In this document: in pieces, positions 11,826-23,849 of the stretch
How positions within the stretch are numbered: position 1 is the stretch's first letter
Layout of the letters: every line of letters starts with the position of its first letter
Assembly: GCA_037349315.1 (NCBI GenBank)
Contig: JBAIAC010000010.1
Coordinates: 32,094,001-32,158,000 of the forward strand
Reading direction: 5' to 3'
Length of the DNA: 64,000 nucleotides
Source of the DNA: Chelydra serpentina
Taxonomy: Eukaryota; Chordata; Testudines; Chelydridae
Made by a program: the position numbers and the translations under genes
Notes under the pieces: generated by a model
Database searches by the model: none
Seen by the model: only the letters and a program-made list of their open reading frames with translations
Told to the model about the DNA's origin: nothing

Positions 11826-13149
11826 AGGCATAAGATGTGTGACTGAACTTCAGATGTCCTTTTAGCTGTTTGTTTTCCTTCCTGAAATCAAATCCCTGAG
11901 CACTGTGCGAAACAAAAATAAACCAAGGCTAACTAGCAATAATACATGAGCAAGAACAAACCTAGTATTAGGGTAAAAATAGCATAAATTCAATTTAAGT
12001 CTGCTACAGTCACAGAGCTGTTTGTTTGTTTTTATTCTGAAAGCATCATAAGTATTCTGTGAGGAATCAACTGCCCTTGACAAGTTATACATTTAAGATA
12101 ATGATTGAAGTGTTAATAAAACATTATAAGCTGACAGAAGTTTTCTTCTCAAATATGAAGACCTTTAGAAAATTTGTAAATGAAATTATTGAGCAATTAA
12201 TGTTTCTAAAGCCTGTGGAAGATTAAAAGCTTCATATAAATGCTTATTAGTGTATTAATAACAAGCTTTACCCAACCAGATTTACTACCATCATCATCCA
12301 GGGTGGGTTAGGCAGGACTCCATGGCAGATAGAGAAGTGAGTCAGTCAGTGATGCTCCTTTCACTAAAATTCCTGGAGACTATCCCTAAGACAACTTCAG
12401 ATGGATGTGATGGCTCTCACACAAGGCTTCCCTCACCTCCCCTCCACCAACACACATTCACATCCCAGGGGTTATTGGGTTATGGGGGTGGGGGGGCAAG
12501 ATAATTTTGGAGGGACTATTTGCTGGGTGAGTGGGCAAACTGGTTGGTGAGGGTATCCTGGGATTAATTTTGTGAGAGTTGATTTGGAGGGAAGCAGAAG
12601 GTTGGGGACAGGGTTGTGGGCGGTGGGAGCTGCTGTTGAAGAACATGGATAATTTGTTAGGCTTCTACTGTTTGCTGTATCAAGGATATTTTTCTAATGG
12701 GGAGTTGCAGGTAAACTGCAGGAAATAGGTAATTTGGAAAGAAAATTGCAGTGATCTTACTGAGCATAGACAGTGAAGATTGAGAGTTTGCAGGGATACT
12801 TTATCCTGGAGTTGAGCGGAAGCAGGGGCTCCCAAAGGGTCATTGTTGCAGGGGTAATTTGTAAGGGTCTTGGAAGTGGGATATTGGGGACATACAAAAG
12901 GGTAAGAGGAGAAATCAGTGTTTAATTCTGCTGTTTGGGTGGGAGTGTGGAAAGGAACTGCTGTCAAGGGGTTGGGAGCTGGAAATATATTATAGTATAG
13001 GTTTAAATATGTATATATATATATAGGACAAAATCCTAGCTCCATTGTAGTCAATAACAAAACTCCTATTATCTTCAACTGGGCCAAGATTTCACCCATT
13101 ATCTTAAATAAAAACAAGTCTTAGCAATAGTCTTAATAATTGTATGACA
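11826..13149. other. Intergenic DNA, no gene seen
   Basis: No recognisable gene. A short G-rich stretch is at about 12481-12500. The TA dinucleotide run at about 13010-13025 is a simple repeat. Confidence 0.45.
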
Positions 13150-13290
13150 ACAACTACATATAATAATAACAATACTCAAACTAATGTAGTGTCTTTCATC
13201 CAAGAATCTCCAGGCACTTTACAGAAGTGAGTACATGTTATTATTCCATTTTACAGACAGAGAAGATGAGGTGCATTTGAGATTGATGGG
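13150..13290 (+). repeat. Possible ancient SINE or LINE tail
   Basis: Contains AATCTCCAGGCACTTTACAG followed by TATTCCATTTTACAGA, which resembles the 3' part of old amniote SINE/LINE families. Too short and diverged to name. Confidence 0.3.
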
Positions 13291-14085
13291 ATGAAGATTT
13301 CAAAAGTTCATAAGGAAATCAGATGTCCAGCTCCTATTGACTTACATGTCACTGGCAGAGTTGGGAAAAAAGCTCACCCAACTCCCAGTCCCTTGCTATA
13401 ACCAGTGGCATAAATCATTATATAACTCTAATTTACCTTTCTGATTACACAATAGTTATTTAATTATATCAAATGCTTCTCCTTTAGAAAGTAAGTAGAA
13501 AAGAATGCATGCTAGCTTCTAGAGTAATTAGTTAATGTTGGTATTGTGCTTTGAAGCCATAAGGTGCTACTTTATGTAAATATTAAGTAGTAGTAGTATT
13601 ATTTACTATTATTAGTGCATAAGTATGATATCATCAAGCTGATGTACGTGGACAACAGTATGAAAAATCACATACAACCTGCTCAGCTTGCCTAAAAGTT
13701 AAAGTTACAGAATTTCACAATTGCCTAACATATATTTGATTAGAAAACAGGTTTTAATTTTAGGTTTCTAAGCTATTGTTATTCACAAAATTTAAATTTA
13801 AAAATAATTTAGAAAGTATGAGTAATTTTATATTTTAGACATTTCTTTTTAAAATATATTTACTTAGTTGTTTCCCAGACGGATCATCTGTGTTACTGTA
13901 CATATTCCAACAGTTAAAAAGACAACAGTTAAAATCTATCTGGACCCATTGTAATGCTTCTATACCCAATGGCCCAAGAACCAGCCACAGACAAAAATGA
14001 AAATAGGCACACACACAAAAGTTACCCAAAAGAAAAAGAAGGTAAAAAAGCGAGGTTTCCCAAAGGACTCATTCAAATGGAAAGG
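13291..14085. other. AT-rich intergenic DNA, no gene seen
   Basis: Very AT-rich, without coding or repeat structure that can be defined. Confidence 0.45.
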
Positions 14086-14093
14086 TCTTAGAA

Positions 14094-14884
14094 CAAGGGT
14101 GGGAAAACTACGGCCTGCGGACTGCATCCAGCCCATCAGATGTTTTAATCTGGGCTTCAAGCTCCCGCCAGGGAGCGGGGTCGGGGGCTTGCCACGCTCC
14201 AGCGCTCCAGCTGGAGAGGGGGGTCGGGGGCTTGCCCTGCTCCACACGTGCCATGGTTCCCATGCTCCCAGAAGCAGCGGCATGTCCCGCCTCCAGCTCC
14301 TACGTGTAGGGGCATCGAGGGGGCTCTGCACACTGCCCCCCACCCCAGGCACTGCCCCCGCAGTTCCCATTGGCTGGGAACCACGGCCAATGGGAGCTGC
14401 AGGGGTGGCACCTGCAGACAAAGCTGCCTGGGCACACCTCCGCGTAGGAGTCGGTGAGGGGACATGCCGCTGCTTCTGGGAGTTGCTTGAGGTAAGCACC
14501 GCCTGGAACCTGCACCACTGACCCCCTCCCACGCCACACCCCCTGCCCCCGCCCTGATCTCCCTCCCACCCTCCGAACCCGTCGGTCCCAGGAGCACTCT
14601 CCTGCACCACAAGCCTCTCATCCCCAGCCCCACCCCAGAGCCCGCACCCCCAGCCGGAGCCCTCACACCGCCCCGCACCTCAATACTCTGCCTCAGCCTG
14701 AAGCCCCCTCCTACACCCTGAACTCCTCATTTCTGGCTCCACCCTCCACCCCAGAGCCCACACCTCCAGCCACAACCTTCACCCCCTCCCACACCCCAAC
14801 ACCAATTTTTTGAGTATTCATGGCCCGCCATACAATTTCCATACCCAGATGTGGCCCTCGGGCCAAAAGGTTTGCCCACCCCTG
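14094..14884. mobile_element. Non-autonomous hAT element, 791 bp
   Basis: The left end is CAAGGGTGGGAAAACTACGG. The right end, reverse-complemented, begins CAGGGGTGGGCAAACC. Flanking 8-mers TCTTAGAA (14086-14093) and CCTTAGAA (14885-14892) agree at 7 of 8 positions, the hAT target-site length. The interior is GC-rich and produces long spurious open frames on both strands. No transposase is encoded. Confidence 0.85.
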
Positions 14885-14892
14885 CCTTAGAA

Positions 14893-16717
14893 CTAGTCTT
14901 AATGGCTGTAACAGCAAGTCTCCCCTGGATATGTTCAGGAAGGTAGATCCACAGACATGTAGCTTCTGAACTGAGAATGCCCTACCCAGATAAGATTAAC
15001 TCTGATGACAAAGAACCAGGACAATTCATCTTATCTCAAATGCCTTAGGGAGACAGTGGGGGAGTGTAGAGTTGAGAGCTGGCCTGAGTTACAAAGCCTG
15101 AAACCTAAGGGTTTGCAATAAAAATTATTACTGACCTGTAACTAAAGATATGCACTGAAGGGCTTCTAAAAAGATTGGTCAGACTGGGATATTTTCCCTT
15201 TCCCGGGGGTTATAATTGTAAAAGGAAATCAAATCAGGGGGAAGTGTGTGTGAAAGAGTCTCGCAAAATTCTGACTGAACAAAATAAGAAGGCTCAGAGC
15301 TTATACGTTCCCCTGAACCACAACATATTCCTGATAGTCCTTGCATGAATGTTTTTGCTATTACACACATTGTATACACATTATAATTATTTAATTTAGA
15401 AGAAAAATAGAATCAAATCAAAGGGAGAAATGTAACTAGTTCTGCAACTGTCAGCAGTGCGTAACCAATGACCACTACCACCACTACTTGTAACCCTTTA
15501 TCACCAAGCATAAATTGGAAGGATTCAAATACTTCACAATTTATATAAATAAAACATAAAAATTAAAATTAGCTGGCGAGGATGCTGGCGAAGCACTAGT
15601 GGCAGCCATGGTCACAGTGACAGCAACAGAGGAGGAATTACTTACTTACATACACAGACCCTAATCCTGCAGACACATGTACTGAATTTTGAGCCCATGA
15701 AGAGTGCCATTGAAGTCAATTTTTTGTGTGCAGATTAGAAGGTACTGCTCCACATGAAGATGTGAGATCCAAGAAGTGTATGCAAGTATGTACTTACCTA
15801 AACCTGAAGTGAAGTATAATACCAAAGACAGTTCTCTTATATATCCTACTATATTATTACAGTCCATCTTAATATGCCTAATATTTTTACATATATGTAA
15901 TAATGGAAATGTAAAGGTAAAATGCAGTTTTAGTAAATAGAAAAGTACATTCACATTTTAGATTTGACATGAAAAATCTTTGGGCCGTATTCTCAGCTGG
16001 TGTATATCAGCATATCTCCATTGACGTTAGTGGGCCTACAGAAGTCAAAACTGAGATAGACACCATGCTTATGTCTGAGTTGCCCAGGTTTTGTCATTTT
16101 AGATCACAATCATAATGGGCCAGATTCTGTTAACTTTGCTCATGCTGAGCAGTCAGTTCCCAGGTAATCCCATTGATTTAAATGTGAGTTTGGGGTATGC
16201 AAGGAATGAAGTGCAAGGCTCTAATGTGCAATGATCTACAAAAATATAATAGAGCTGTTACTCATGTGCATAAGTATTTGCCAGATTGGGGCCTATACTT
16301 GTAACCACAAATCTTTGTGAACAATAGTTGCTTTTTTTTTTTTTGGTAGAATATTGCAACACTGTCTAACAACTTATCCAGTGAATAATGTTGATGGTCT
16401 GCATCAAATAAATTACTTGTCAACTACCAATTAAATAATTTATTCAATGAATATTTTCTGGTATGTTCAAGCTCGAGGACATAATTAGAGTGAATTCTCT
16501 ATTTTCTGTACCAAAGAAGTTTTCAAAAATGTCCCACCAAGACATCTGCATGCACTTATAGAATATAAGAATACATAGTATCTGTATGATTATCTTTTAT
16601 AAAGTCATCTTTACCAGGGCTTGGATCCAGCCAGTATGTGGTAGTATGGTGTCCAAGTACCTCTCTCAAGAGGTTATCTTGGTCTCCAGAATCTCAGCTT
16701 TCATTTTTTAGCAGTAA
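14893..16717. other. Intergenic DNA, no gene seen
   Basis: AT-rich, with pieces of decayed MITEs (for example around 15655-15720 and 15980-16300, with strings like CCATTGAAGTCAAT). No gene recognised. Confidence 0.45.
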
Positions 16718-16823
16718 GGGAGCTGCAATCAGCCGAACCTGCGGATGTTGCAAGTAAACAAACCGTCCCGGCCCGCCAGCGGCTTTCCCTGACGGGCTGC
16801 GTGCCAAAGGTTGCCGATCCCTG
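16718..16823 (-). mobile_element. Terminal fragment of a hAT element
   Basis: The reverse complement begins CAGGGATCGGCAACCTTTGG, a hAT-type terminus related to the element at 36324-36633. The opposite end is missing, so this is a truncated copy. Confidence 0.7.
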
Positions 16824-17139
16824 GGTTAGAAGCTGAAGCTAGACAAAACACTGCTCTACAGCCAAAATGCTTCTGAAATAAATGTAGTCAAACTTTACTA
16901 ATTCTGGGTCACTGAGAACGAAAATGATGCTTAAAATTGTTGATTGGCTCTAGTTTTCAAGACATGCTATTGGGTCAGTATATACGACCCTTGACTTGGG
17001 AATGGCGGAGGATACGTGAGTTATAAAGGGAAGGGATCTCAATTTAAACCAGAAATGACTAAAATACATCTTTGACTGGATCTATGAATAAATCTATGAC
17101 TGGGTTTGGACAGTACTTGCTTTTTAGGCAAAACAATGA

Positions 17140-17221
17140 ATGATGCAATCTGAAGCTGGTATTGCATCATACATGATATGAATTGCATCATGTTATTACT
17201 AGAAGTCATGGATGATGCAAT
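17140..17221. promoter_or_regulatory. Four copies of ATGATGCAAT in both orientations
   Basis: Exact ATGATGCAAT lies at 17140-17149 and 17212-17221. Its exact reverse complement ATTGCATCAT lies at 17161-17170 and 17182-17191. Four exact 10-mers within 82 bp, about 140-220 bp before the gene start, look like a subterminal binding-site array for the encoded protein. That role is inferred. Confidence 0.6.
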
Positions 17222-17358
17222 CATAACGAAGCTTACATCACTCTGCTGAACAAATTGCCCTATATCAGCTCTAGAAATCATACAGTGTCATGCTCTCTTA
17301 TTTGTCAGTGTTTGATTTTGCAAAGGGACACATTTCTGTTTAGCCAAAGTGAGCAGAG

Positions 17359-19053
17359 ATGCCTCGTACTTGTGTGAACAGTGCAGATAACTTCTGCTAT
17401 GTTTGTGGTGAAGTGACTTTTGCATCACAAAAGCGCAGTATAACCACTATGGTTAAGAAAGCCTATCACCTTTATTTTGGCTGCAAAATTGGAGATCAGG
17501 ACAAGAGGTGGGCCCCACACATATGCTGCAACACTTGTGCAACAAATCTTCGCCAGTGGTTGAACAGGCAAAGGAAATCTATGCCTTTTGCAGTGCCAAT
17601 GATTTGGAGAGAACCAACAGATCATAGCAGCAATTGTTACTTCTGCATGGTGCCTCCAGTTGGGAAAGGTGTGTCAAAGAAGAAAAAGTGGACTGTGCAT
17701 TATCCAAACATTCCATCAGCTATACGCCCAGTACCCCACGGAGAAGGACTGCCGGTTCCTGATGCACCAGAATCATTCTCACTTGAGTCAGACGAGGAAG
17801 AGGAAGAGGATGAAACTTCTGGTCCTGAACCATCAATGTCACAGGACCCACATTTTCTCCCATCCTCCTCCTCTGAACCACACCTCATAACACAAGGTGA
17901 ACTGAATGATCTTGTGAGGGATTTGGAACTACCCAAAAGTAAGGCAGAGCTTTTGGGCTCCAGACTACAGCAGTGGAATCTCCTGGCAGGTGATGTTAGG
18001 GTTTCCATGTTCCGTGACCGTCAAAAGGATCTTGTTCCATTCTTCTTCATGGAAGGCGATCTTGTAGCCTGCAACAATATCAATGGTGTGATGGCAGCCC
18101 TCAACATCGTTCACGATCCAGATGAGTGGAGACTGTTCATTGATTCATCGAAGACGAGTCTTAAAGCTGTTTTACTGCATAATGGCAATGTTTTGCCATC
18201 AATTCCAGTTGGTCATGCAGTCCATATGAAGGAAACCTATGACAACATGAAACAACTTTTGAGGTGCATAAACTATGACCAACATCAGTGGCAGCTTTGT
18301 GTCGATTTGAAGGTTGTTGCTCTCTTGCTTGGTCTGCAGACTGGATACACAAAGTACTGCTGTTTTCTCTGCGAATGGGATAGTCGTGCAAGAGATTCCC
18401 ACTACATCAAGAAAGATTGGCCACTCCGACAGTCATTGGAGCCTGGGAGGAAAAGTGTTCAGCATCCACCACTTGTTGAATCAAGGAAGATTTTGTTACC
18501 ACCCTTACACATCAAGCTGGGTCTGATGAAGAACTTTGTCAAGGTCATTGACAAAACACAAGCAGCTTTCAAGTACCTCCGTGGAAAATTTCCAAGGTTA
18601 AGTGAAGCTAAGATAAAGGAAGGTGTCTTTGTTGGTCCTCAGATTCGTGAACTTCTTCGAGATGAGGCATTTGACCATGCACTGCGTGGCAAGGAAAAAA
18701 AGGCATGGAAAGCCTTCCAGTTAGTGGCAATAAATTTTCTCAGAAACAACAAGGCAGACAACTACAGGTTGTTGGTGGAAAACCTCCTCAAGGAATACAA
18801 AAGCCTTGGTTGCAACATGTCGCTAAAGATACATTTTTTGCACTCTCATCTAGATTTTTTTCCACCGAACTGCGGAACAGTGAGCAACGAGCACGGTGAG
18901 CGATTTCACCAGGACATTGCAACAATGGAGAAACGCTACCAGGGCAAATGGAGCCCATCAATGCTTTCAGACTATTGCTGGACAGTGACAAGAGATGCTC
19001 CATTTAATGAATACAAGAGACAAGCCAAGAAGCGCCGAGTAGACACTGAATAG
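17359..19053 (+). CDS. Zinc-finger, DDE-transposase-like protein of a mobile element
   Basis: An uninterrupted 564-codon frame with no introns. The N-terminal 100 residues hold paired cysteine motifs (CYVCGE at 13-18, CCNTCATN at 55-62, CYFCM at 93-97) that look like a zinc-binding DNA-recognition domain. An acidic/serine linker follows (about residues 140-175). The C-terminal part has the layout of an RNase-H-fold transposase: an aspartate in LFIDSSKTSL (about 257), a second in LCVDLKVVALLLG (about 317), a CFLCEW zinc pair (about 337), histidines in PPLHIKLGLM and IHFLHSHLDFF, and a glutamate in SNEHGERFHQDI (about 515). Catalytic assignment is inferred. It resembles the D-D-[C2/H]-E plan of several cut-and-paste superfamilies, but I cannot name the family. 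The intact frame suggests recent insertion or conservation as a domesticated gene. The start ATG is preceded by AGCAGAG, with no strong upstream alternative. Confidence 0.8.
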   Translation: MPRTCVNSADNFCYVCGEVTFASQKRSITTMVKKAYHLYFGCKIGDQDKRWAPHICCNTCATNLRQWLNRQRKSMPFAVPMIWREPTDHSSNCYFCMVPPVGKGVSKKKKWTVHYPNIPSAIRPVPHGEGLPVPDAPESFSLESDEEEEEDETSGPEPSMSQDPHFLPSSSSEPHLITQGELNDLVRDLELPKSKAELLGSRLQQWNLLAGDVRVSMFRDRQKDLVPFFFMEGDLVACNNINGVMAALNIVHDPDEWRLFIDSSKTSLKAVLLHNGNVLPSIPVGHAVHMKETYDNMKQLLRCINYDQHQWQLCVDLKVVALLLGLQTGYTKYCCFLCEWDSRARDSHYIKKDWPLRQSLEPGRKSVQHPPLVESRKILLPPLHIKLGLMKNFVKVIDKTQAAFKYLRGKFPRLSEAKIKEGVFVGPQIRELLRDEAFDHALRGKEKKAWKAFQLVAINFLRNNKADNYRLLVENLLKEYKSLGCNMSLKIHFLHSHLDFFPPNCGTVSNEHGERFHQDIATMEKRYQGKWSPSMLSDYCWTVTRDAPFNEYKRQAKKRRVDTE

Positions 19054-19424
19054 GACTAAACTATGTACATAATAGTTTTTTGCCTTTTGTTTCATAATAC
19101 ATTTTATTTATATAACCCCTTTGCTGATTTTTAAAGTGTTACATAAACAGGACAGGTGAAATAGTACCATGTAAAGCAACCATAAACACACGAAAAGACC
19201 TAGGTTTACAATTTATGATTAAAACTCTACTATCTACACAATATACATAGACATAAAATGTAAAAACTTAAATATCTTAGAAACAGTAGCCAATCAGTTG
19301 TTTTAATTGTCATATTTGAATTCAGCACATCAAAATACATACTAAATAGCACATTTTATCTCTGAAGCAGACGACTTCTCAAAAATTGTAGACCAGTGAA
19401 ATCAGCCTAGGCGCGCATTTTTAA

Positions 19425-19670
19425 CAGTGAGCGTAATTAACCATTGGAGCAATTTACCGAGGGATGTGGTGGATTGTCTGTCACCTGAAGCTTTTAAATC
19501 AAGTCTGGAGCTCTTTCTAAAAGATATGCTATAGCTCAAACAGATGTTGTGGTCTTGATACATAAAATATTAAGTGAAGTCGTTTGGCCTGTGTTATGCA
19601 GGTCAGACTGGATTATCAGAATGGTTTCGTCTGGTCTTAAAAGTCTGTGCATCTATGAAATCAAGACAGC
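19425..19670 (+). mobile_element. CR1-type LINE 3' end fragment
   Basis: The plus strand encodes NHWSNLPRDVVDCLSPEAFK, the typical C-terminus of a CR1 ORF2, at about 19439-19498. A short 3' UTR-like stretch follows. Only this 3' end is present. Confidence 0.65.
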
Positions 19671-22271
19671 AACTACAGTTCTAAATATGGTCTCCATCCT
19701 ACACATGCTTAGGCACCATGTAAAGCATGTGAGATTATGGCTGAAATTGGAAGACTCCAAAATAATGCTGGTGATCTAGGTCCAAATTGTATTTAAATTC
19801 ATTTTTACCTAGGGTTTCTTGACCTTCGACTATCTCCCAGTGAATGTTTGTTCACATAACAAAACTACAATAGAGTCTTGTACAATTAGGCATACCTGGC
19901 ATCCTCTGTTCAGGAGAATCCTAGCATTTACATTATGAGGTCGTAAAGGAGAGAGATTTAATTTATTAAAACAATCAATAGATTAATTTATGGTGAACAT
20001 CAGTATTGAAACTATCATTGGTATATGGCCACTATTCTCTACACTTTATAAGTAACCATAACTAGCCATCTATGAATATAGGGATCATATTTAACAAGAG
20101 TTTAAATTGTTTTAAAAAGATACAGGAGAACTCTCTCTAGACTAGATTAAATCTGTTATTATTTCTACTCCCTCTTCATATAACCTTTGTAAATCATATA
20201 AACCTAGGGGTGATTTGAGACATTTCCTTTTCATTGTAAAATGTTCAAGATTCATTCATAAATATTTTTAACTGTGCCCATGAAAGGTAGTAAATTAACA
20301 GCTCTGGAAACCAAAGTCTTCTGTTTATTCACAAAAGAGGCAGTGTGGGCAGAGAGAATGTAAATTTTCCATATCCCATCAATGTTTCAGTCTAGTTGTG
20401 GAGATACCTCACTGAAGGTCCCTAGTACACAGCCAGACAACTTCAGTTTGGAAGAGCCCACCCATTGAGGTACCCCCTAGGTAGCAATGTGCTGTTTGCT
20501 CCCCCAATATCGCTTTCCTCTGTCCTCGTGACCTCAGTCAGAGTCGTTCAATCTTTGTGCCTATTCAGTCTTTCACCTTTTTGGTTGAGACTTGCAACAA
20601 GGATAGATGGCATTTTATACCATTTGTCATGTTTCTTTAATGTGGACATTTGTCTACTAGAAACTGGACAGAGACCTTCAATTTATTTCATGGAGGCCAC
20701 TGAGCTATCAGTTGGTGAGTACTTTTCGTCACAACTAATTTGGGCTGAATTTGAGCCCAGTGACCTTGAGCTTACTTCAGAAGCCATTACCAATCTCCTA
20801 AATGCCCAAAGAAGTTCCCATTCCTACTATTTAGTCCCATTTAATAACTATCTAAAAGATATAGAGATGTACTAAAGATGTCCACACTGGGATTAGGTGT
20901 GACAGAATACAAACAGAGTGAAATTTAATGGATGATTATTTTGATTATTGTATCTTCTTGAACCGCCTGAGGAAATAACTGTTCTGAATAGTCTCATTTT
21001 CAGTTAAGTTTTAAAAGAAAATGTCTTGGAATAGAATTACACTTACAAAACAAAAATGTTAACCATGTTCCCTCAGCTATGAAGTAAGTGTACGGGGAAG
21101 GGGACACAGTACAAAGAAAATGGATTCTGGCAACCACCCATTATCCCTGGATTCTCTTAGAGTGAAGAGACAACACAGGTTTATGGTGCAAAGGATACAG
21201 CCAATATATATATAAACTAACTTGAGCCATCTAGACAAATAGAAAGAAGGCATGTGGGGAAGTGCTGGTGAGACTAGCCCAATTTATGGTTCTCATGTCC
21301 CTCAGCTTAGAACATCTCTTCACTGAACAAACCTATGGTTCCTGGCATGTAACTGGGTAATTTAGGAATAGGGGGACCGCTCACTAGTGGCAGTGGGTTG
21401 TTAGCTCCTCACTGTCACCTCATGACCATCTGTCACCAGAGGGCATTAACTGCCCTATGAAGCCCAGCAAAGAAAAAAAATCTGACCAGTGCGGGAAGCT
21501 CCCTCTCTAGCTTTCCTTTCTCCCATACTAATTGACTGTAGCTTAGCCACTACAGATTCTGCCTCTTGCAGAGGCTTGTTATCAGTCTATTAATCTTTTA
21601 GCATCATGCCACTACTGGAGGGGATTCCCATTGGGGGAGCACTCCTACACCTGGGTTGGCTGGTTATGTGCCAGGGTTTATAGACTCACTAAGTAGCTAG
21701 CTTCACTGTGGTGAGAGGATGCTCTAAATAGGTAGACATATGGTAGGCTCTGGGGAACTCCTGGCTTGTCTACAGAACCAGTAGAAGGAACAACAACGGT
21801 GATTATATGAGGCTTGTGCCTGGCATTGCACGCTATAGCTTCTCCAGCTCTATGCTCCTGACTTTGATATCCAAACTAGAAAACTTGCCAACGTCATTTT
21901 CTTCCAGCTGGATAATCAGGGAATCTGGTGCTGAGGCTTATAACCAACTCTGCAGTGCTGGCACCAGCTGTGTCTACTACATTCTCCTTCTACCAAACCA
22001 AGTAAAAGTGACAGACTCCTCAGAAAATCCTAACTATTGTCCTTCTGAACTAGTACAGAGCATAATTTCTGCTCTGTACAATGTGTGATAGAATGCTCAC
22101 AAATGCACTCCAGGATGGTTTGCATTGGCAAGGTCACAAATGAGTACAGCTTGGCTTTTCAAAGGAGCCAAAGAGAGTCAGATGCCCAAATCCCACTGAA
22201 ATTCACTGTCCCAATGAGAGAGATACCCTGATGTCTTCCTATCATTGTATGTCTAGAGCTGAACATTGTTG
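19671..22271. other. Intergenic DNA, no gene seen
   Basis: Open frames of up to 136 codons occur here (for example 20465-20875), but they lack domains, show no coding-like composition and have no recognised homologue. No repeat with clear ends was found. Confidence 0.45.
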
Positions 22272-22392
22272 TTGGTCCCAGGATATTAGAGGCTCATGGT
22301 GGGTGAGGTAATATCTTTTATTCAACCAACTTCTATTGATTAAAGAGACAAACTTGCAAGTTACACAGAGCTCTTCTGCAGGTCTGGGAAAG
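22272..22392 (+). repeat. Interspersed repeat (TAATATCTTTTATTGGACCA family)
   Basis: Contains GGTGGGTGAGGTAATATC, then TACACAGAGCTCTTCTGCAG and GGTCTGGGAAAG, matching the copy at 55912-56016. Confidence 0.75.
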
Positions 22393-23841
22393 GCAGCTGT
22401 ACATAACATAGCATCTCCTTGGATTCTTCTTTTTGGTTTTCCATTCTGCTATGCCTATTACTGCTGTTCTAACGTGGAAGGAATGAGAGGAGTAGCACTC
22501 AGGATCCCACCTCCTGCATAGCCTTCTGCTTCAAACTCTTAACTCCCAAGTGGCGGGAGGGGGGTGGTTCATCTTTATACTCCTGTGCTAGTATTTCTCC
22601 ATTCCTCTTCTGAATACAGGTACCAACTTTACCCAAGAGCCTGTTGCAGCTGGGTCAGTTTTTGAACTTCTCTGCCATACTTTTACTCCCATTGCATGCG
22701 TTCCCTGCATATGCAGTGCCCTACTTTCTCATTAGCTGATGGCAGCACCAGCTCAGTTATGCAAAAGGCCCTAAAGAACACCAATGTGTATGCTGCCTTA
22801 AATAATTGTGCTTCACACTGCGACTGGCAAACTGATGGATTCATGCTTTGTACCGTGTACTCCCCATTACCCGTCCCCTACCTTGTCTTCCTGTTTTTTT
22901 CCGATTTGCTGTAGAATCCTATGCATCCCTATGGTGAACCATAAACGAAGTTGCTTTGCAGACCCTGATGAAGAAAACACCATCAGGCCCTAACTTTTAC
23001 ATATAAGATGTAAATGCCTGAAAACACCTCTCAGGCCCTTAGTGTATTGGGTGATATGCCTACTCATCTTTCTTGCTGTCATGTGCCAGTCCTCCACAAT
23101 CTGCTTTGGGATCTCGACTTCTGGTGCCAGCTTCCAGAATCTGTAAATCTGAAAATAAGAAAGGGCATCCAAAGAAGTGTTAATCCTAACTGATATGTGT
23201 TGGGCTTTGAAAAGGCATTGCAATACAAATGGTCTTACCAGTATCACCATGGATTTGTATTTAGCAAATTGCTTGCTCATATTGTCCACAACGGCCTAAT
23301 TGTCAAACGGCAACAGTATATCCTAAATACTCATTCTTTTGCCCACAAAACTACCACTACCATCAAAGGAAAAATCTCCGGGATGGTGGTTGTCCCTCTT
23401 CTTATCACTCGTGGCCCAGATTGGAGACCATGGCTAAATCATATTCCCCAAACCAAGAGCTTCAAATGTGCCAGAGAGCACCTGATTATCCTCCCCAGCA
23501 GGCCAGATATTGCATCACCTGGCAGAGACCCCATTCAATTCCTGTAGAAATTCCAGCCAGATGATGAGGTCACTTCCTTAGCAATGCTATTCTGGTGGTG
23601 TCCTTGCTCCCATCTTTTAATGCGTCCTGCCGCCCCTTCCCCCAGGGAACTCCATCCTTGTCACACTTCACTGTTATTGGTTTTTAAGTGGTCTGCCTCT
23701 CCCCTCCTTTTGTTCAGTTATCAGCTCTGTGCTTGGATCTTACCCACTGTGTGCAGGACTGCTGCCCTCCGCACATCATGTGCTCCAGTTGCATCTGTAT
23801 CCTGCACCCAAATTGGTTCCAGATAGCACTGTTCACATTAC
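22393..23841. other. Intergenic DNA, no gene seen
   Basis: Mixed-composition sequence without a supported gene or element boundary. Confidence 0.45.
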
Positions 23842-23849
23842 CCACCAGA

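Larger units (their letters stand above)
16880..19405 (+). mobile_element. Element carrying a zinc-finger/transposase-like gene (boundaries approximate)
   Basis: The open frame at 17359-19053 is embedded in AT-rich flanks that are probably the ends of a DNA transposon. Weak inverted similarity is visible: GATTGGCTCTAGTTTTCAAG on the left (about 16940) against GATTGGCTACTGTTTCTAAG, read as the reverse complement, on the right (about 19275-19294). Clean termini and a target-site duplication could not be fixed. A 10-bp motif is repeated four times upstream of the gene. A CR1 3' fragment begins just beyond the right edge. Confidence 0.55.

Noticed and set aside
14157..14678. Overlapping open frames of 173-216 codons on both strands
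   Set aside because: They are inside a hAT element with an 8-bp duplication. GC-rich interior, no transposase motifs.
20465..20875. 136-codon open frame as a possible gene
   Set aside because: No domain, no recognised homologue and no splice or UTR context. Consistent with chance.
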